Source: Anastatus disparis
Taxonomy: Eukaryota > Arthropoda > Insecta > Hymenoptera > Eupelmidae
DNA length: 64,000 nucleotides
Direction: 5' to 3'
Assembly (NCBI GenBank): GCA_017163975.1
Contig: JAFFSR010000221.1
Coordinates: forward strand, 1,922,001 to 1,986,000
Within the stretch, counting starts at the first letter, position 1. Every line of letters begins with the position of its first letter. Under the pieces are notes generated by a model that was not told the DNA's origin, searched no databases, and worked only from the letters and a program-made list of their open reading frames with translations. The position numbers and the translations under genes are program-made. Positions 49,391 to 62,400 of this stretch are shown here, piece by piece.

Positions 49391-52300
49391 TATAAGTATA
49401 GGGGGGGGGGGAGAAAGAGAAAGAAAGAGATAATATACTGCAAGAAAGAAAAAAGAAAAGAGACAGAGAATACAGTTTGTTCGTTATAGCAGCAGCAGCA
49501 GCGAGCGAGTCTCATATAGCATTGGATTGGCTTTACGGCGCTGCTGTGCTTGCGCTCTAGCGAGCCGCGAGTGAGAGAGAGAAAGAGAGCTGAGCTAAGA
49601 GAACAACCGAGGCAAGCGAGTCAAGTCAAGAAAGAGCAACAGGCCAGTGCACGCCTCTCCGCGCCTCCTGGGATATCTCGGGCGCCGCGGCGGTGTTCCC
49701 CTCCGCACACACATACACACACACGTTATATATACATATCTATACAGTAGAAAAAAAAAGAATAACATTCGTGAAACGCACGTTTTTAAAAAAAAAATTC
49801 TGTATGCTCGGCAGAAAAAAAAGGTGAACAACAATATAAAGTGTGTGACCGGTATTTTTTATTGTCTTTTACATTTTTTTTTTCTACAATTATTAATCAA
49901 ATTATTTTAACGCTTTTCGTGTTGCTATTTCTTTTAAAAAATCTAAAGATAGACGAGGAGAAGAAAGAAGACGGAAAAAGAGAAGAAGAAAGGAATTAAG
50001 ACACTGCGTAGAAACAATACACGCGAATTATATATTATATATATATAAACGAAAAAAAAAAGATTTGTTCTCTCTCGTTTTTCTGTGTGTATGTGTGTAC
50101 GTGCGCGTGAGAGTGAGCAAGTAAAAGAGAGAGAAAAGAAACGCAAAACCCCAGAGCGTAAGAGAGACGGGTGTTGCGCGAAAAAAAAAGAGGCTCTATT
50201 CAAGCGCGAGTGTGTCCACCCTCTCTTGCAGAAATATATATACATAGATACGCATTCTTAGTATATACGTTATGTATTATATATAGATAGGCACGCGTGT
50301 ACATATGTATATATATACATATTTGCCTTGTCGATCTTTCTTTCTCTCTCTCGAGTTTTGCCTCGCGGATTCTCACGCGCGCTCCTCGGCTCCGGAGGTG
50401 CAGACACACTCGCGAACATAAACACGCTCTCTCACGCATACGTGTGTACATATATATATGTTCATATATACATATATCTTATAATACGCTGAGAGAAACC
50501 GAAGAAGAAGAAGCTTAAAGCAACAGTACAAGAAAGAAGAGAAAACGAAACGAAGTGAATAAGAGGAGAACCGCGGACAAGTGGGTGCGAGTGAGAGAGC
50601 AAAGTAAGCATATACATACGCATACACTACATAATATAAATATATATACATATATATACGTATACACATATACACTTGTAGAAACGGAGCCGCGCCGCGA
50701 GTCTCTTCGTTTTGGAGTCGACGACTCTTCGTTCTCTTTCTTTATCTTTTTCTCCTTCTTTCTTTCTCGCTCTCTTTTCCTCTCTTTCTCCCTTACTCTT
50801 GCTTCTTCGTTTTATAAAACCTTTCGTTCTTTCTCTTTCTCTCTCTCCCTGCCCCCCCACTCTTGTAACTTTGTCGTCGTTCTGCCGCCGCCGCCTTCTC
50901 CTTATAACCCCACGGCAAGCGCACAGTACAGCCTTATAGCTCGTGGATACATGTGTGTGTCTATATATACGTGTGTATGTGTGCACACGTACCAATACAT
51001 TGAGAAATAGAGGGACTTCGTGGGGTCTCCCTCTTCTCGCTTCTTTACACTCGCGCGCGAGAGTTCCCCGAAGTGCCTTGTATTATTTCTCTCCTCCGCC
51101 GACGAACACCCCGCGCGAGAGGAACTTAACACCTTCGTTTTCTTTTTCTTTTTTTTTAATATTATTAATATTCTTCTTTTTTACACATAGAAAATTAATT
51201 ATTCTATTTTATTAATAATTTCGAAGCTGTGCGTGTATCTACGGTGTGCGTGTGTGTATTATTATTATTATTTTTATCGAACATACAATCGATTTACATT
51301 TTATTAACTTATTGATTATAGTAGAAAAAAAGCTAAAATCAAAATAGTAGATATTTGAACGTTATATGTATAAATATTTATATTAAAAAAAAAAACTGAA
51401 CCAAAGGTAATAATAATTAATATTACATGTGTGCATATCAATAGAGAAAGAAGACGGTGAAGAATACGAAGGAGGAGAAGAAGAAGAAGAAGAAGTCGCC
51501 TCAGAAAACGGAGCAACAGCATTACATTTCGCGGAAGAGCCGACTAAAAGAAGGGAACAGTCGAAGAGCAAGACAGAAAAGAAAGAGAGAAGAGAAGAAA
51601 GAAAAAAAAAAGAAGAAAGAAAGAAAGAGAAAGATAGAGGGAACGGATGTGCCGCTCGAATGAATGAAAAGAAGGCTGCTCCAGCGAGGCTGTTGCTGCT
51701 GCTGCTGCTGCAAGGTGCCACCACGGCTCTCTCTCTCTCGATTGTTCGACCTCGGTGTGTATAATACATACATATACACAAGAGAGAGCCCTGCGTCGCT
51801 ACTGCCGCTATATTGCTGTCGTCAGGTGTATACGTAGCTTGCCGTTTGTTGAGCTAAAAGCTGAGGCAGGTAGCACACACACACATACACATATTCACAT
51901 ACAACACACAGTGTAGCGAAGCATACATACTCGCGGCACTTGAGTGGAAAACGAGTCGAACTCTCAAAACTCAGAAAGAGAGTGAGAAAGAGTGTTGAGC
52001 AGCGAGTTGTGCGCGAGAGAGGAGAGCGAGAGAGAAAAAGAAGAGAAGGCAAAATACCTGCAGCAGGTAGAAAGAGAGAGAGAGAAAGAGAGCTGTTGTT
52101 GCTGCTGTTGCCGTTGCTTTTGCTGCCAGCGATAAACACATAAGCCAATGAGATCTACGATCCTGTAGTCGTCATCTTCATCGTCATCGTATATAGTTTA
52201 AGCTTTATAGTCGTGTCGTTCTTTTTTTCTTACTTCTCAAACTCTTCTCTCTTGCATCAAGAGAGAGCGAGCGATCTCTCTCTTTTTTCTTCTTCGTGTA

Positions 52301-52836
52301 TACCTTAGGAACAACGCTAAAGAAGAAGAAAAGGAGACGAAGAACGTGTACATAAAAAAAAGAGGTAGAAGAAAAAAAAAAAGGAGGAGGAAGATAGCAA
52401 GTTACTTGTGTGTGTATGTGTATACGAGAGATTTGCTGCAAGCGCGAGTGTATACGTGCTGCGAAGAGCCGTATAGACGACGACGAAGAAGTAGCAGCAA
52501 CAGCAGCACACGGAAGCCAAAAAGAAACGCGGAGAAACCGCGTTTATAAACGATAGACGAGAGAGAGAAGAGAAAGAGAAAGAAGCCAGAAGAAATAAAG
52601 TAAAAAAGAAGAGGAGGAGAAGGAGCTAAAGAAAAGAAACGACTCTTCTTAAGTCCCTTTCCTTCCTCTTTCTCTTCATTGCCTTCTTCTATATACGCCA
52701 GTTTTCGTTCTCGCGCGTGTTGGTGTTAGTGCGTCTCGTCTTTATTTTTTTTTTTTTTTTAAATCATTTTTCTTTGCGAAGAAATTTTAAAGTAAAAGAA
52801 AAAAAAGAATAGATAGACATAAGTTTAGACGGCAAA
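49391..52836 (+). promoter_or_regulatory. yorkie promoter and leader zone, dense microsatellites
   Basis: The plus strand is dominated by GA-rich blocks (49405-49640, 51429-51660, 51960-52110, 52320-52650), CT-rich blocks (50330-50370, 50720-50850), a G run at 49400, TA/CA repeats around 50220-50680, and CAG/CTG-type triplets (51690-51712). A pyrimidine run at 52741-52760 followed by TTTTAAAG (AG at 52791-52792) could be the acceptor of a leader intron. GA repeats are typical of GAGA-factor promoters, but binding is only inferred. The many short frames in both strands are repeat artefacts. Confidence 0.5.
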
Positions 52837-53447
52837 ATGGCGCTTAACCAGGATGTATCGGATGTAAGCTCAGCTGGCGGTGCTAAAAGTAGCCTCGTGG
52901 TGCGTATCGATCAAAATTCTGAATCAGATCTACAAGCATTATTCGACAGCGTCTTAAAACCGGATTCAAATAGACCGCTACAGAAGCCATTGCGCATGCG
53001 CAATTTGCCAGATTCATTTTTTAATCCACCATCAACTGGTAGCAAATCACCATCAATATCGCATTCTCGGGAAAATTCAGCTGATTCGGCATTTGGTGCT
53101 GGTGTTGGTGTTGTTGCCAATGGTTCTGGTAACAATGGTACCACATCACCTGGCGCTAGTGTGACAAATATTGCTAATTCAGGAAATGTTGCTAGTGGTG
53201 CTGCTCAAGTGCCACAAGGTTTAACCGTCGCTCATCCAAGAGCACACAGTAGTCCAGCATCGTTGCAACAAACTTATGCATTGGCTCAACAACAAACTCA
53301 ACACGCGCCCCAACCACATTCGGCAAGGCATCATCATCATCAAAAACAGAGAAGCTACGACGTTATCAGCACTGTTGATGATCTTGGCCCTTTACCACAA
53401 GGATGGGAACAAGCACGCACACCCGAGGGTCAAATCTACTTTCTTAA
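52837..53447 (+). CDS. yki: Yorkie (YAP/TAZ homologue), first coding exon only
   Basis: Yorkie is the transcriptional coactivator at the end of the Hippo pathway; it works with Scalloped/TEAD in the nucleus. The start has a good insect context (GGCAAAATGG). Residues 18-65 are the TEAD-binding region (SESDLQALFDSVL, then LRMRNLPDSFFNPP). Two Warts-type sites H-x-R-x-x-S are present: HSRENS (S81) and HPRAHS (S138, before SPASLQ), the latter being the 14-3-3 docking site in YAP/Yki. A Gln/His-rich stretch follows (about 144-171). WW domain 1 begins at GPLPQGWEQARTPEGQIYFL and is interrupted by a phase-2 intron at the usual Asn codon (CTT AA|GTGAGT). The remaining WW, second WW and C-terminal exons lie beyond the window. 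Confidence 0.95.
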
Positions 53448-56400
53448 GTGAGTATTATTTTCAAATTTTTTTTTATTCATCTTTGTTTATATTATTCAAT
53501 ACAGTTAAAGTATTGTTATACGTTAAGATAGAAACAGCTGTTGAATCGGAATCATTTTAATTGATTGACCCTTAATTTTATTATTCAACCTTATTACGTA
53601 ATTAATGTTAACACGACATTTTATAATATTTTCTTAGCATTGTTTATAAAGAGAGTATAGTAACGTAATTTTTACATTTACCAATAAAAATGCGACTTTT
53701 CGTCTCTTTCGAAGTGCAAAATTGTATAGTTAGAAGAGTAAATAAATGATAACACGCGTCAACACAATAAATCGATTGGGTTATTTATTTGTTAAATTCA
53801 AATATAGACTGATTTAAGAAAATTTGAGCTATCACGAATGACAATTTTACGCATCTAAATATTAATATTATTTAAACGTACACGATAAAAATCATAATTT
53901 CTCAAAATTCATGTACCGATATCGATTAATTTTCTTATCCATTATTTTTTTTTCTAATTTCTTTTTAACGTTCATAAAGTACATGCACGTTAAATTTTGG
54001 AATTGAGTTGTTGATGATTCAAAACAAGCTTATACACTTGCTCGCGATAATGACCGAAAAGTTAATTTACAAAATCGTTCACAAAATTCGAATGTTAATC
54101 TATTTTAACCATCAATTAGTCATGTCTATTAAATAACCATAAAAATTGCATTTTCCGTTAAATAGGCAAAATTAATTCAGAGTGAAAGTTGAAGATAATT
54201 CTTATGTTTAAAATAATGAAGATGAAACTGTTTTGGTTACAATTTAATTAATATTTTCAGATAAAAAATTAATTTTATTAGGTCGTTATTGATGAAAAAA
54301 TACAACGAAATAATTAAATTAATTTTATAGCCATTGTATATCCAGTTCATCATCTAGTTAATAAAAAATGAAGCACATAAGTGACATACTTTTATTAAGT
54401 TTACAAAGAAAAAAGAATTCAGGGTACATGTATCATATATAGTGGTGTCAATCGGCGGTCGAGAGCGGGATTCGAACGTCCTTGAGATTACGAATCCATC
54501 GCTCTACCGTGTGAGCCACTGACGGCCTCACGTGTGTTATCATAACAATTCGCCATTATTAAACATCTTTTTTCTGAATCAAACATATTTTTAAAAGTGA
54601 ATTATTTCATTACGAAGTCTTTTATTTAAAGAAAAAAAAGAATCGCCGATATTTTATATGCATTAAGAAAGCATAAAATTCCGGCAACACCTGAATTACC
54701 ATTCGGCATTTTTTTTTTAATTTTAATTGAATTTTCCATTCACCTCGTAATACGTATAGCCGCTGATAATTCAATTTTAGAATATGGAATTATTTTATAA
54801 ATGTTTCATTACATCGATAGTTTTAGCTGAAAATTTAATCGTAAACAAGATCATTCAATTAATTATCTCTTATCATTTGTTTTAGTTTGTATTATAGTAA
54901 TTTCTTATTTTTTTTAATGTATTTATCATGTTTACATGTATTTGAAACATTTAACGTTATTAATGATGCGTGAATTGATAACATAAATGGCCATTTTTTT
55001 TTTAATTTAATCGATAAACACATGACGCATGTTCAGAGTAACTTTCGATGAAGAGTTTAAATTTAACATTTAGCTTTTTCTAACTAAATTTTTTTATTGT
55101 TAATTTTGATAATATTGTTATTATTACTTTGATTATAAGTATATTTTTGCTCGAATTTTTATATCCGATTTCAATTATTAAAAAAAAATATTAAGGTGTA
55201 TTATTCCACATTTTTCATGTAATAGTTTTAAATCCAGGTAATAATACATTTTGTAAATTATGAAAAAAGTACAACTAAGCAAACCTGTTACACTATGTAC
55301 TCTTTTCGATGCCTATCTGTATAGTTTCTTATCGTAAGAAAGTTCAAACATTCCATAAAAGCGATATTTCATTTACGTTATAATTGATGGACATTAAATT
55401 TCTATGAAACGTAATGCTCCAATTTTTATCTACCTTTTATCTTTTGACTTTCTCAGAGAGGAAATCTTGTGACAGTAAAAGAAAAGGAAAAAAAAAATAA
55501 CAATAATAACAGCTTCCCGCGATTACATCATCGAATTATGTTTTTGTGGATGCAAAATAATAATAAGTAAATAATAATTTGTAAATTAAATTTGTAAATT
55601 TAGTCGATGATTTAATAATTTTATTCCTTCGAATTATTATGTGCATAATAACACGTAGAAATGAAAATTAATCAATGCTAATTATTCGAACGGTACAACG
55701 ACGAAAATGAAGGTATTTATAATCGTTTGATAGAATTCAAATATTTTTTTTTCCAATCGATAGAAGATTTAACAATCTTGTAAAATATGTGATGATACGT
55801 TAAAGTCGCTAGTTTTCATTGGTTTTAACACAGATAAATAACATTTTGAATGATTATCTTCTTTTTTTTCTCTTCGCATATAAACGCGATTTATTGTTTT
55901 GAATAAAATTACTATTTTAAAAAAAACTGCGCACTTACGTTATGCTAATTTCAAAATGACTCTATCCCTGTGTGCTTAATTTTAAATTGAGAAACAACAT
56001 TATCGATCGTTTGTAGCCAATGTCTTTCCGGATAATTTTTTTTTCTAATTTAAATTATTTGAAATATATAATTAAAGTAAAAAAAAAATTAAAGTGTTTT
56101 ATATTTAAATAAAACATGTTTTTCCATTATTTTTATGTTGTAATCAATATTATTATTATTTTTGTTATTATTATAGTATATACTCGTAATTTATAAAATA
56201 ATATTTATTTTATATCCACGCTATTATTACCCAATACTTGAATCTAAAAAAAAGAATCTATCGTGCAAAAATGCCCAAAAATCAATGTTATTTACTATTA
56301 AAACTGAAAAAAAGGTATCGTTAAAAATAGAACGCAAAAATTTGCGTAGGCGAAGCATGTCGCGTTCGCAAAGTATCGTGTCGCGTAATTTCCGCGCCTT

Positions 56401-59400
56401 CATAGCTTTTATAGATCGTTTTAAAATTTTGCGTGTATACGTGAAAAAATCAAGAGAGAATCGAAAAATGAAAATTCTTGATTGAACACATACGGCTAAC
56501 GTAATAATACACGTATTGAAAAAGAGTGAAAATAATTATGCCATTATAAAAAGAAAATATAAGTAATTAAAACAAAAAAAAAATCTTTAAAAGATTAATA
56601 CAGAACAATGACCCGTGCTTGTATTGTATTAAAGCAACATCAAAACCTGTGGAGTCTCTCTATCTAGTGTCCATACTACGTCAATCACGTACACAAAGTT
56701 TTTTTTCGGGGGAAGTAGAGAAGGTAGAAGAGGGGAAGAGAGGAGGTTTTAATAAACCAGCTTCAACGTGGATATATACATGGGACATTCCAAGTCAACT
56801 CGTACGGTTTAAGAGTAAAAATCGTTAAAAGTCTGAGAACGTTATATTTTATACGTGACACATAAATAAATAAATGTTTAAATAAATTTTTTACTCAAAA
56901 AATTATTGACTTTTTATGAAATCCACATCCAAGTTAAATATGCTTTCTAACGGCTCCTATTTTCGAGTGAAAAATTCACTTGAAAATTCATTTAGCATAA
57001 TGTAGTTTAAATCGACTGTCTTCTATGTTTTAACCTTTTATAACTTTGACCTAGATCTGTAAAAAAATTTTTTATGTTCTGGGTAACAAAAAAATATATT
57101 TTTAGACTTAGAGATTTTTGTTTTACAACTGCGTAAGTTTAAGTGAAATGTCCCATGTGTATATACACACATACATACATAAAGTGGTCTTCACCGTTTT
57201 ATATCTTCGTTCGTGTGCTTTTTTTCCATTTAGGTGTCATGCTTACTTCATCGTTTCTCGGTTTCATTATATTGCTTATGTACATATATATTCCTTGCTT
57301 ATGTAGTATATAGATTTATTCTATGTATGTGTATGTATATAAAACTTCAAGGTTGTATCTTCAAATTATACGCATGTATATACAAAGTTTATAAATGTTT
57401 GTTAACATTTAACGGTTGTTCAGTTTTTTTTTATATATCGTTAGCATGTGTACCTAACAAACTTTAAATTAACTTCTCTAAGCTGAACTTTACTATTTTA
57501 TTATTTAAAGTTTATATTGATAATAAAATTCTTTAATAACATGATCATTTTATTTTGAAATTTATGTAATATGATTTTTAACAATGGCCATTCATCAATT
57601 TTTTATAGCTTGTTATAAAAATCAAATTATTTATACCTCAAAAGAAAAAAATCAGTAATTAACGATTATTAATAATAAAAAAACTGTTCTCAAAACCTCA
57701 GATTTTCCATAAAAATGATTAATTTAAAAAAAAAAAAAGAAAAAATAAATTTAAAAAATGTTAAACGTTTTTAAACGCATAAGTCTCGCATGCCTGTATG
57801 CACAGTAATGTATAATACGGCTTTTGACTCGAGTCGCGCTTCTCCTGTTGCTCGTGTCTTTATATATATACGGGAACCGTACTTGTGTATACGCGAAAGT
57901 ATATAGCTCGGTTACCTTGGCAGACCACCTTCGATGTTTTTTCGTGTGATATTTCGTTGTTTAAAAAATTTTTTTTCTTTTTTCAAAATGTTCTTCCTTT
58001 CCTTTATATTGGCTTCTTTACGCTTCTAATTTATGATGCATATTTCTTGGTTTTTTTTTAATGAATAAATTTTTTATATATTCGTTATTATCATAATAAT
58101 ATTTTTTAAATAATAATTTTTATTATATTATTCATGTTAATTATGAAAAATGTAACGGTATTATACAATTATTGATATTTTGAAACGGAAAATATATTTT
58201 AATAAAGGAAAGTTTATGTACATCTACATTGATTTAAATTATTTAATTTTACTAAGAATTTATTTTATATAACAGAAATTAATTATTAAAAAATTTGATA
58301 AATTAAAAATAATTTTTCATTCTCCTTTATACAATAAAAAATTATTTAAAACGTTTTAAAAGCGAAAAATTTTTAATGAATAAAATAGTTTTAAACAAAA
58401 ATACGAGATGCATAAAAAAAATAAATAATTTAATTCAAGGTAAATAAATATTTTACGTAACTACATTCATAAAATATAAAAAAAATCCATTCAAATCTCA
58501 TTGACAGTTTAACAAGTACCATATCGTGTATAAAAAAAACTTGACCCCGCATCTTTATATCACCCTCGGTATTATTTTTCCCTCTATTCTATAGCCCCTT
58601 GACGTGAGTGCGCATGCTTAAACGTAAGAAATCCGTGAACCCCTGGATTATATATACATACATAATGTATATATATGTAGACGAAGGACGAATTCACCTG
58701 CAGCGCTTGCGTATTATAATACACGCCCCGCGGGATTCCCACGTGTCACCTGTCGTGGGAAACTCCATGAGTGTGTCGTCGCTCATTATACACGTGTATG
58801 TATATATAAGCATATCTTTTCTAAGCCAACCCCTCTTTCTCTCTCTCCTTTTAGTCCTTCCCTCCTCTCTTATTCTTCTACACCCACTTGTAATACCTGT
58901 TGCTCTTAAGGTCCTTTTATACGTAGCTTTATTCCCTTCTACTTTTCTTACATAAGTATATATATACATCCTTTTTTTATGGCACTTCCTCTTTTGTGAT
59001 TTCGCCTTCGTTTTTTTTTTCTTCTTTCGCTTTTTTTTATATTTCTACACGAATACGCCGCTGTTAGGGTATAGCGTGCACCCCTTTAAGTTCGTACACT
59101 TCATGCAAGTATTTGTGGGAATTAAGGTTATATTATATTGTTCATCCTATTCTTTAGTTTTTTTTTCATATTGTTCTTTAATTCAATGAAGAATTCTTTG
59201 GTGGATTTGAGATTTAAGCTAAAGGCTTTTGATTAGAGACCGACGTTGTTCTTTAACATTTTTATTTCTTTCTTTTTTTTGTTTAATCAAGTTTTTTTAG
59301 TTATAGCCGACCTCCAATATGAAATTCGAATCTCATTATTGTATCTTATAAGAATTTAATTTTTTCATACTTTCAATACGTTATTGTACCAACAATGACT

Positions 59401-62400
59401 CATTCAAAGGTTAAAATTTTTGGAAAAACCCAAAAGTGGAATGAATTTAAATTTTGAAGATTTTTCTTAAGGCTTTAAATGAATCACACGAATAAGAAGT
59501 GCAAAATGAGAATACCTGTCCAAAAATTTAACTTGTTCATTTTTAATTTATTCTGCAAAAAAAAAAGGAATTATACTGAAATTTAAAATAATTCTAGAGA
59601 ATGGATTAAAATGTTTTCAACGTTATCAAAATAAAATATGTTTAAGTATCGCATAAACTTTATATTTTATTAAAACTTAGAGAACACAAATTTTAAACAG
59701 ATCTGATTTTTCCAACTTTTGATTATATAATGAATGAGAAATAGGAAAACAAAATTCAATTTTTTTTTTTAAATCCAATATAAATAGTACTTTTCTAAAA
59801 ACACGTAGAGCGTATTGTTTTAATTATCTCTATTGTATTGAAAATAAGTATTTTCTAACCATCATTGTAGTATTTCCATGAATTCAGTATATAACGAATG
59901 AAATTGGTTATTCATTCGTTTTCAAGATAAATGTATACAAATACAAACGTTGCATTTAAAAGGTTAAGACATAAATCACGTATCAGGACATGCAAAGTAC
60001 TCGTTGCTTCTTATTTTTCTCCTTCTTTTTTTTCAATTTTTTCTCTTCTTTTACATAAGGTATTATATTCAGCTGTTCTAAACTCTTGCGGGTAATAATG
60101 TTGAAATTTCGAAATAAAATACAACAAGCTAGCTTCTTCGACTAGAGATATACAATGTGTGCCGATGCACCATACAAACGAACCACTTTGGCGTCGTCGC
60201 TCGTCGTCGTAGTTGCTTTTTATTGTCTTCGACTTTTAAAACGTGAACTCTTGATGCTGGCGTATATATGCACGTGTGTGTATACAATATACGCATTCGA
60301 GAGAAAGTGAAATAAGAGGCTTTGAAAGGGAAAGGAGTATATATATATATATTTAATGGAATATATTTAATTGATTCAGCAAAGTAATAACAGATTAAAG
60401 TTATGAAATACTAAGTACATAAATGAAATATAAAGTTTACCTAAAAAAATATAACTTTAAATAAATCGGTTTTAAATGATTAACTTTGTTGATTTTTCCG
60501 CAAACTTTATTACTGGATTATGTTTGTTTAGAAACGCAGTAACTATTACATCACGATTAATATTATTATAAGATTCATGAGGTTTAAATTTGTAATAAAG
60601 TTGTCTAATAACAAGCTTTTAAAATCATAAAACTTAATAAAATCATATTTTCTCACAAAACAATATCGAAGAAAAATAGCTCGAAAAGCAAACGTTTTCA
60701 TTTGGAGTTTACAAACAATACGAAATTGGCCGGTACAATAAAGCAATATCAAGCTCTCACGATGTTCCAATTAGATTATTGAAAAGTTAAACACAAGACA
60801 ACTTCATCCGCGTGTGTATCAAAAATATAAAACTTATAACAATTCGCTTTATCTAATATAATATTCTATTCTTGACGAGCTCGCGCGCGTGTGTGTGAGT
60901 CTATACGACAAGAGAGAAATTCAAGCGCGCACGTGCACAAATGCCACGAGATAAAAGAATCAAATTTTGAAATAAAAAATTGATATGAAGAGATCGTAAT
61001 ACAAGCGTATATTATAAATTTATCCAAGAATAATAGGCAATTCACACAGCGCCCACGGATCCGCGATCCAATCACACCTGGCACCTTCGCAGAAAAAGAT
61101 ATCGCAAAAATATATATATACACGCTACAAACAACACACATTTCATACACAAAATATACATATATACACCTAAAACCTTTCGATATACAACAGAGCTCGA
61201 TGCCCTTTCTCTTATAAAGTCTCGATATATAATATTACCAAACGCATATATGCATGCATGTACACGGGGCTAATAGTGGCGCGTATGCATTGGTATTGGT
61301 CGCAATTGTTTAGCCTAATGCAACAACATGAACGTTTATACATAGAGTGTGCGTGAATGTATGTCTATATGTATGTAACGAAAGCGAAGCGAAAATCCTT
61401 ATTATTCCACTTTTGTTCTTTAACGGCTCGAGGAGCCTCTCTTCGGGTCGCGAAGCTTAGAAAATATATAATAATGAGTTGTGTATGCCTCATAGAACTA
61501 TACACATGCATGTGCAGCATTACATAGAGGGAGAGTTTATTACATAATGCAATATGGCTTATGTTCGGCTTTAATGCTTTTTGTTGCTTATAATATAAGA
61601 ATATAACCTCGGCTCGAGAAGAAAAAAAAAGGGCCGACGATGGAATGTTGTTTGTTTATTATTATTGCAGTACAGCAATAGACGCGTATACATTTTAAGC
61701 TCTACGTATTGACTAAACTTTGGTTTTTTTTTTGCAAGATTTTGTGAACGACTTTTTTTTGGTGTTGGATTTGATTGAGTAATGCTATGATATTTAAAAG
61801 GAAATATTATATGAAAAATTTGACTTGTTCGTAATGACATACAGAGTTAAAAATTAAATAATATCTAACGTTGCGAAAATTTGTATTTTAAGAAATTTTA
61901 CCGGATAGTTAATTGCGATTTAATCTAAACTTCGTAATTATCTTAGATACGTGTACAACAATTCAAATTTAAATGTACCGGGTACCATGTGTTGATACGC
62001 ATCGAAAGGCGTGTGTAACCATACTCGATTCTTATATATTAATTTTTAATGCTTGCATATTCTTATACGCAGCTTTTATTGTTTTCTCAAAGCTTTTTGT
62101 TTGAAAACCCATGAAAAAAATTCATTTTTTTTGCGCGTTGAACAATAGGGTTGATTTCTCAAGCTATTTCAATTTCGTTAAAATTATCTCCTTATATTCC
62201 TGAATAGTATATAATTATTGTTGCAAAACGATCGAAATATTTAATAATTACATATTAATTTATAAGTACAAAATACGATATGTGTTAAATTATAATAAAT
62301 CAATGTAATAAGTGTATTGAAAAAATTTGGTTAAAATAAAATTTATAATTTTTTATTGATTTTTTTTATCTTGTTTTCATTAACTTCATATTTTTGTCAA

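Noticed and set aside
50555..51781. Several frames of 100-150 codons on both strands ahead of yorkie
   Set aside because: They are translations of GA/CT and TA/CA repeats (Ser/Leu/Phe or Arg/Glu/Lys runs) without domains.
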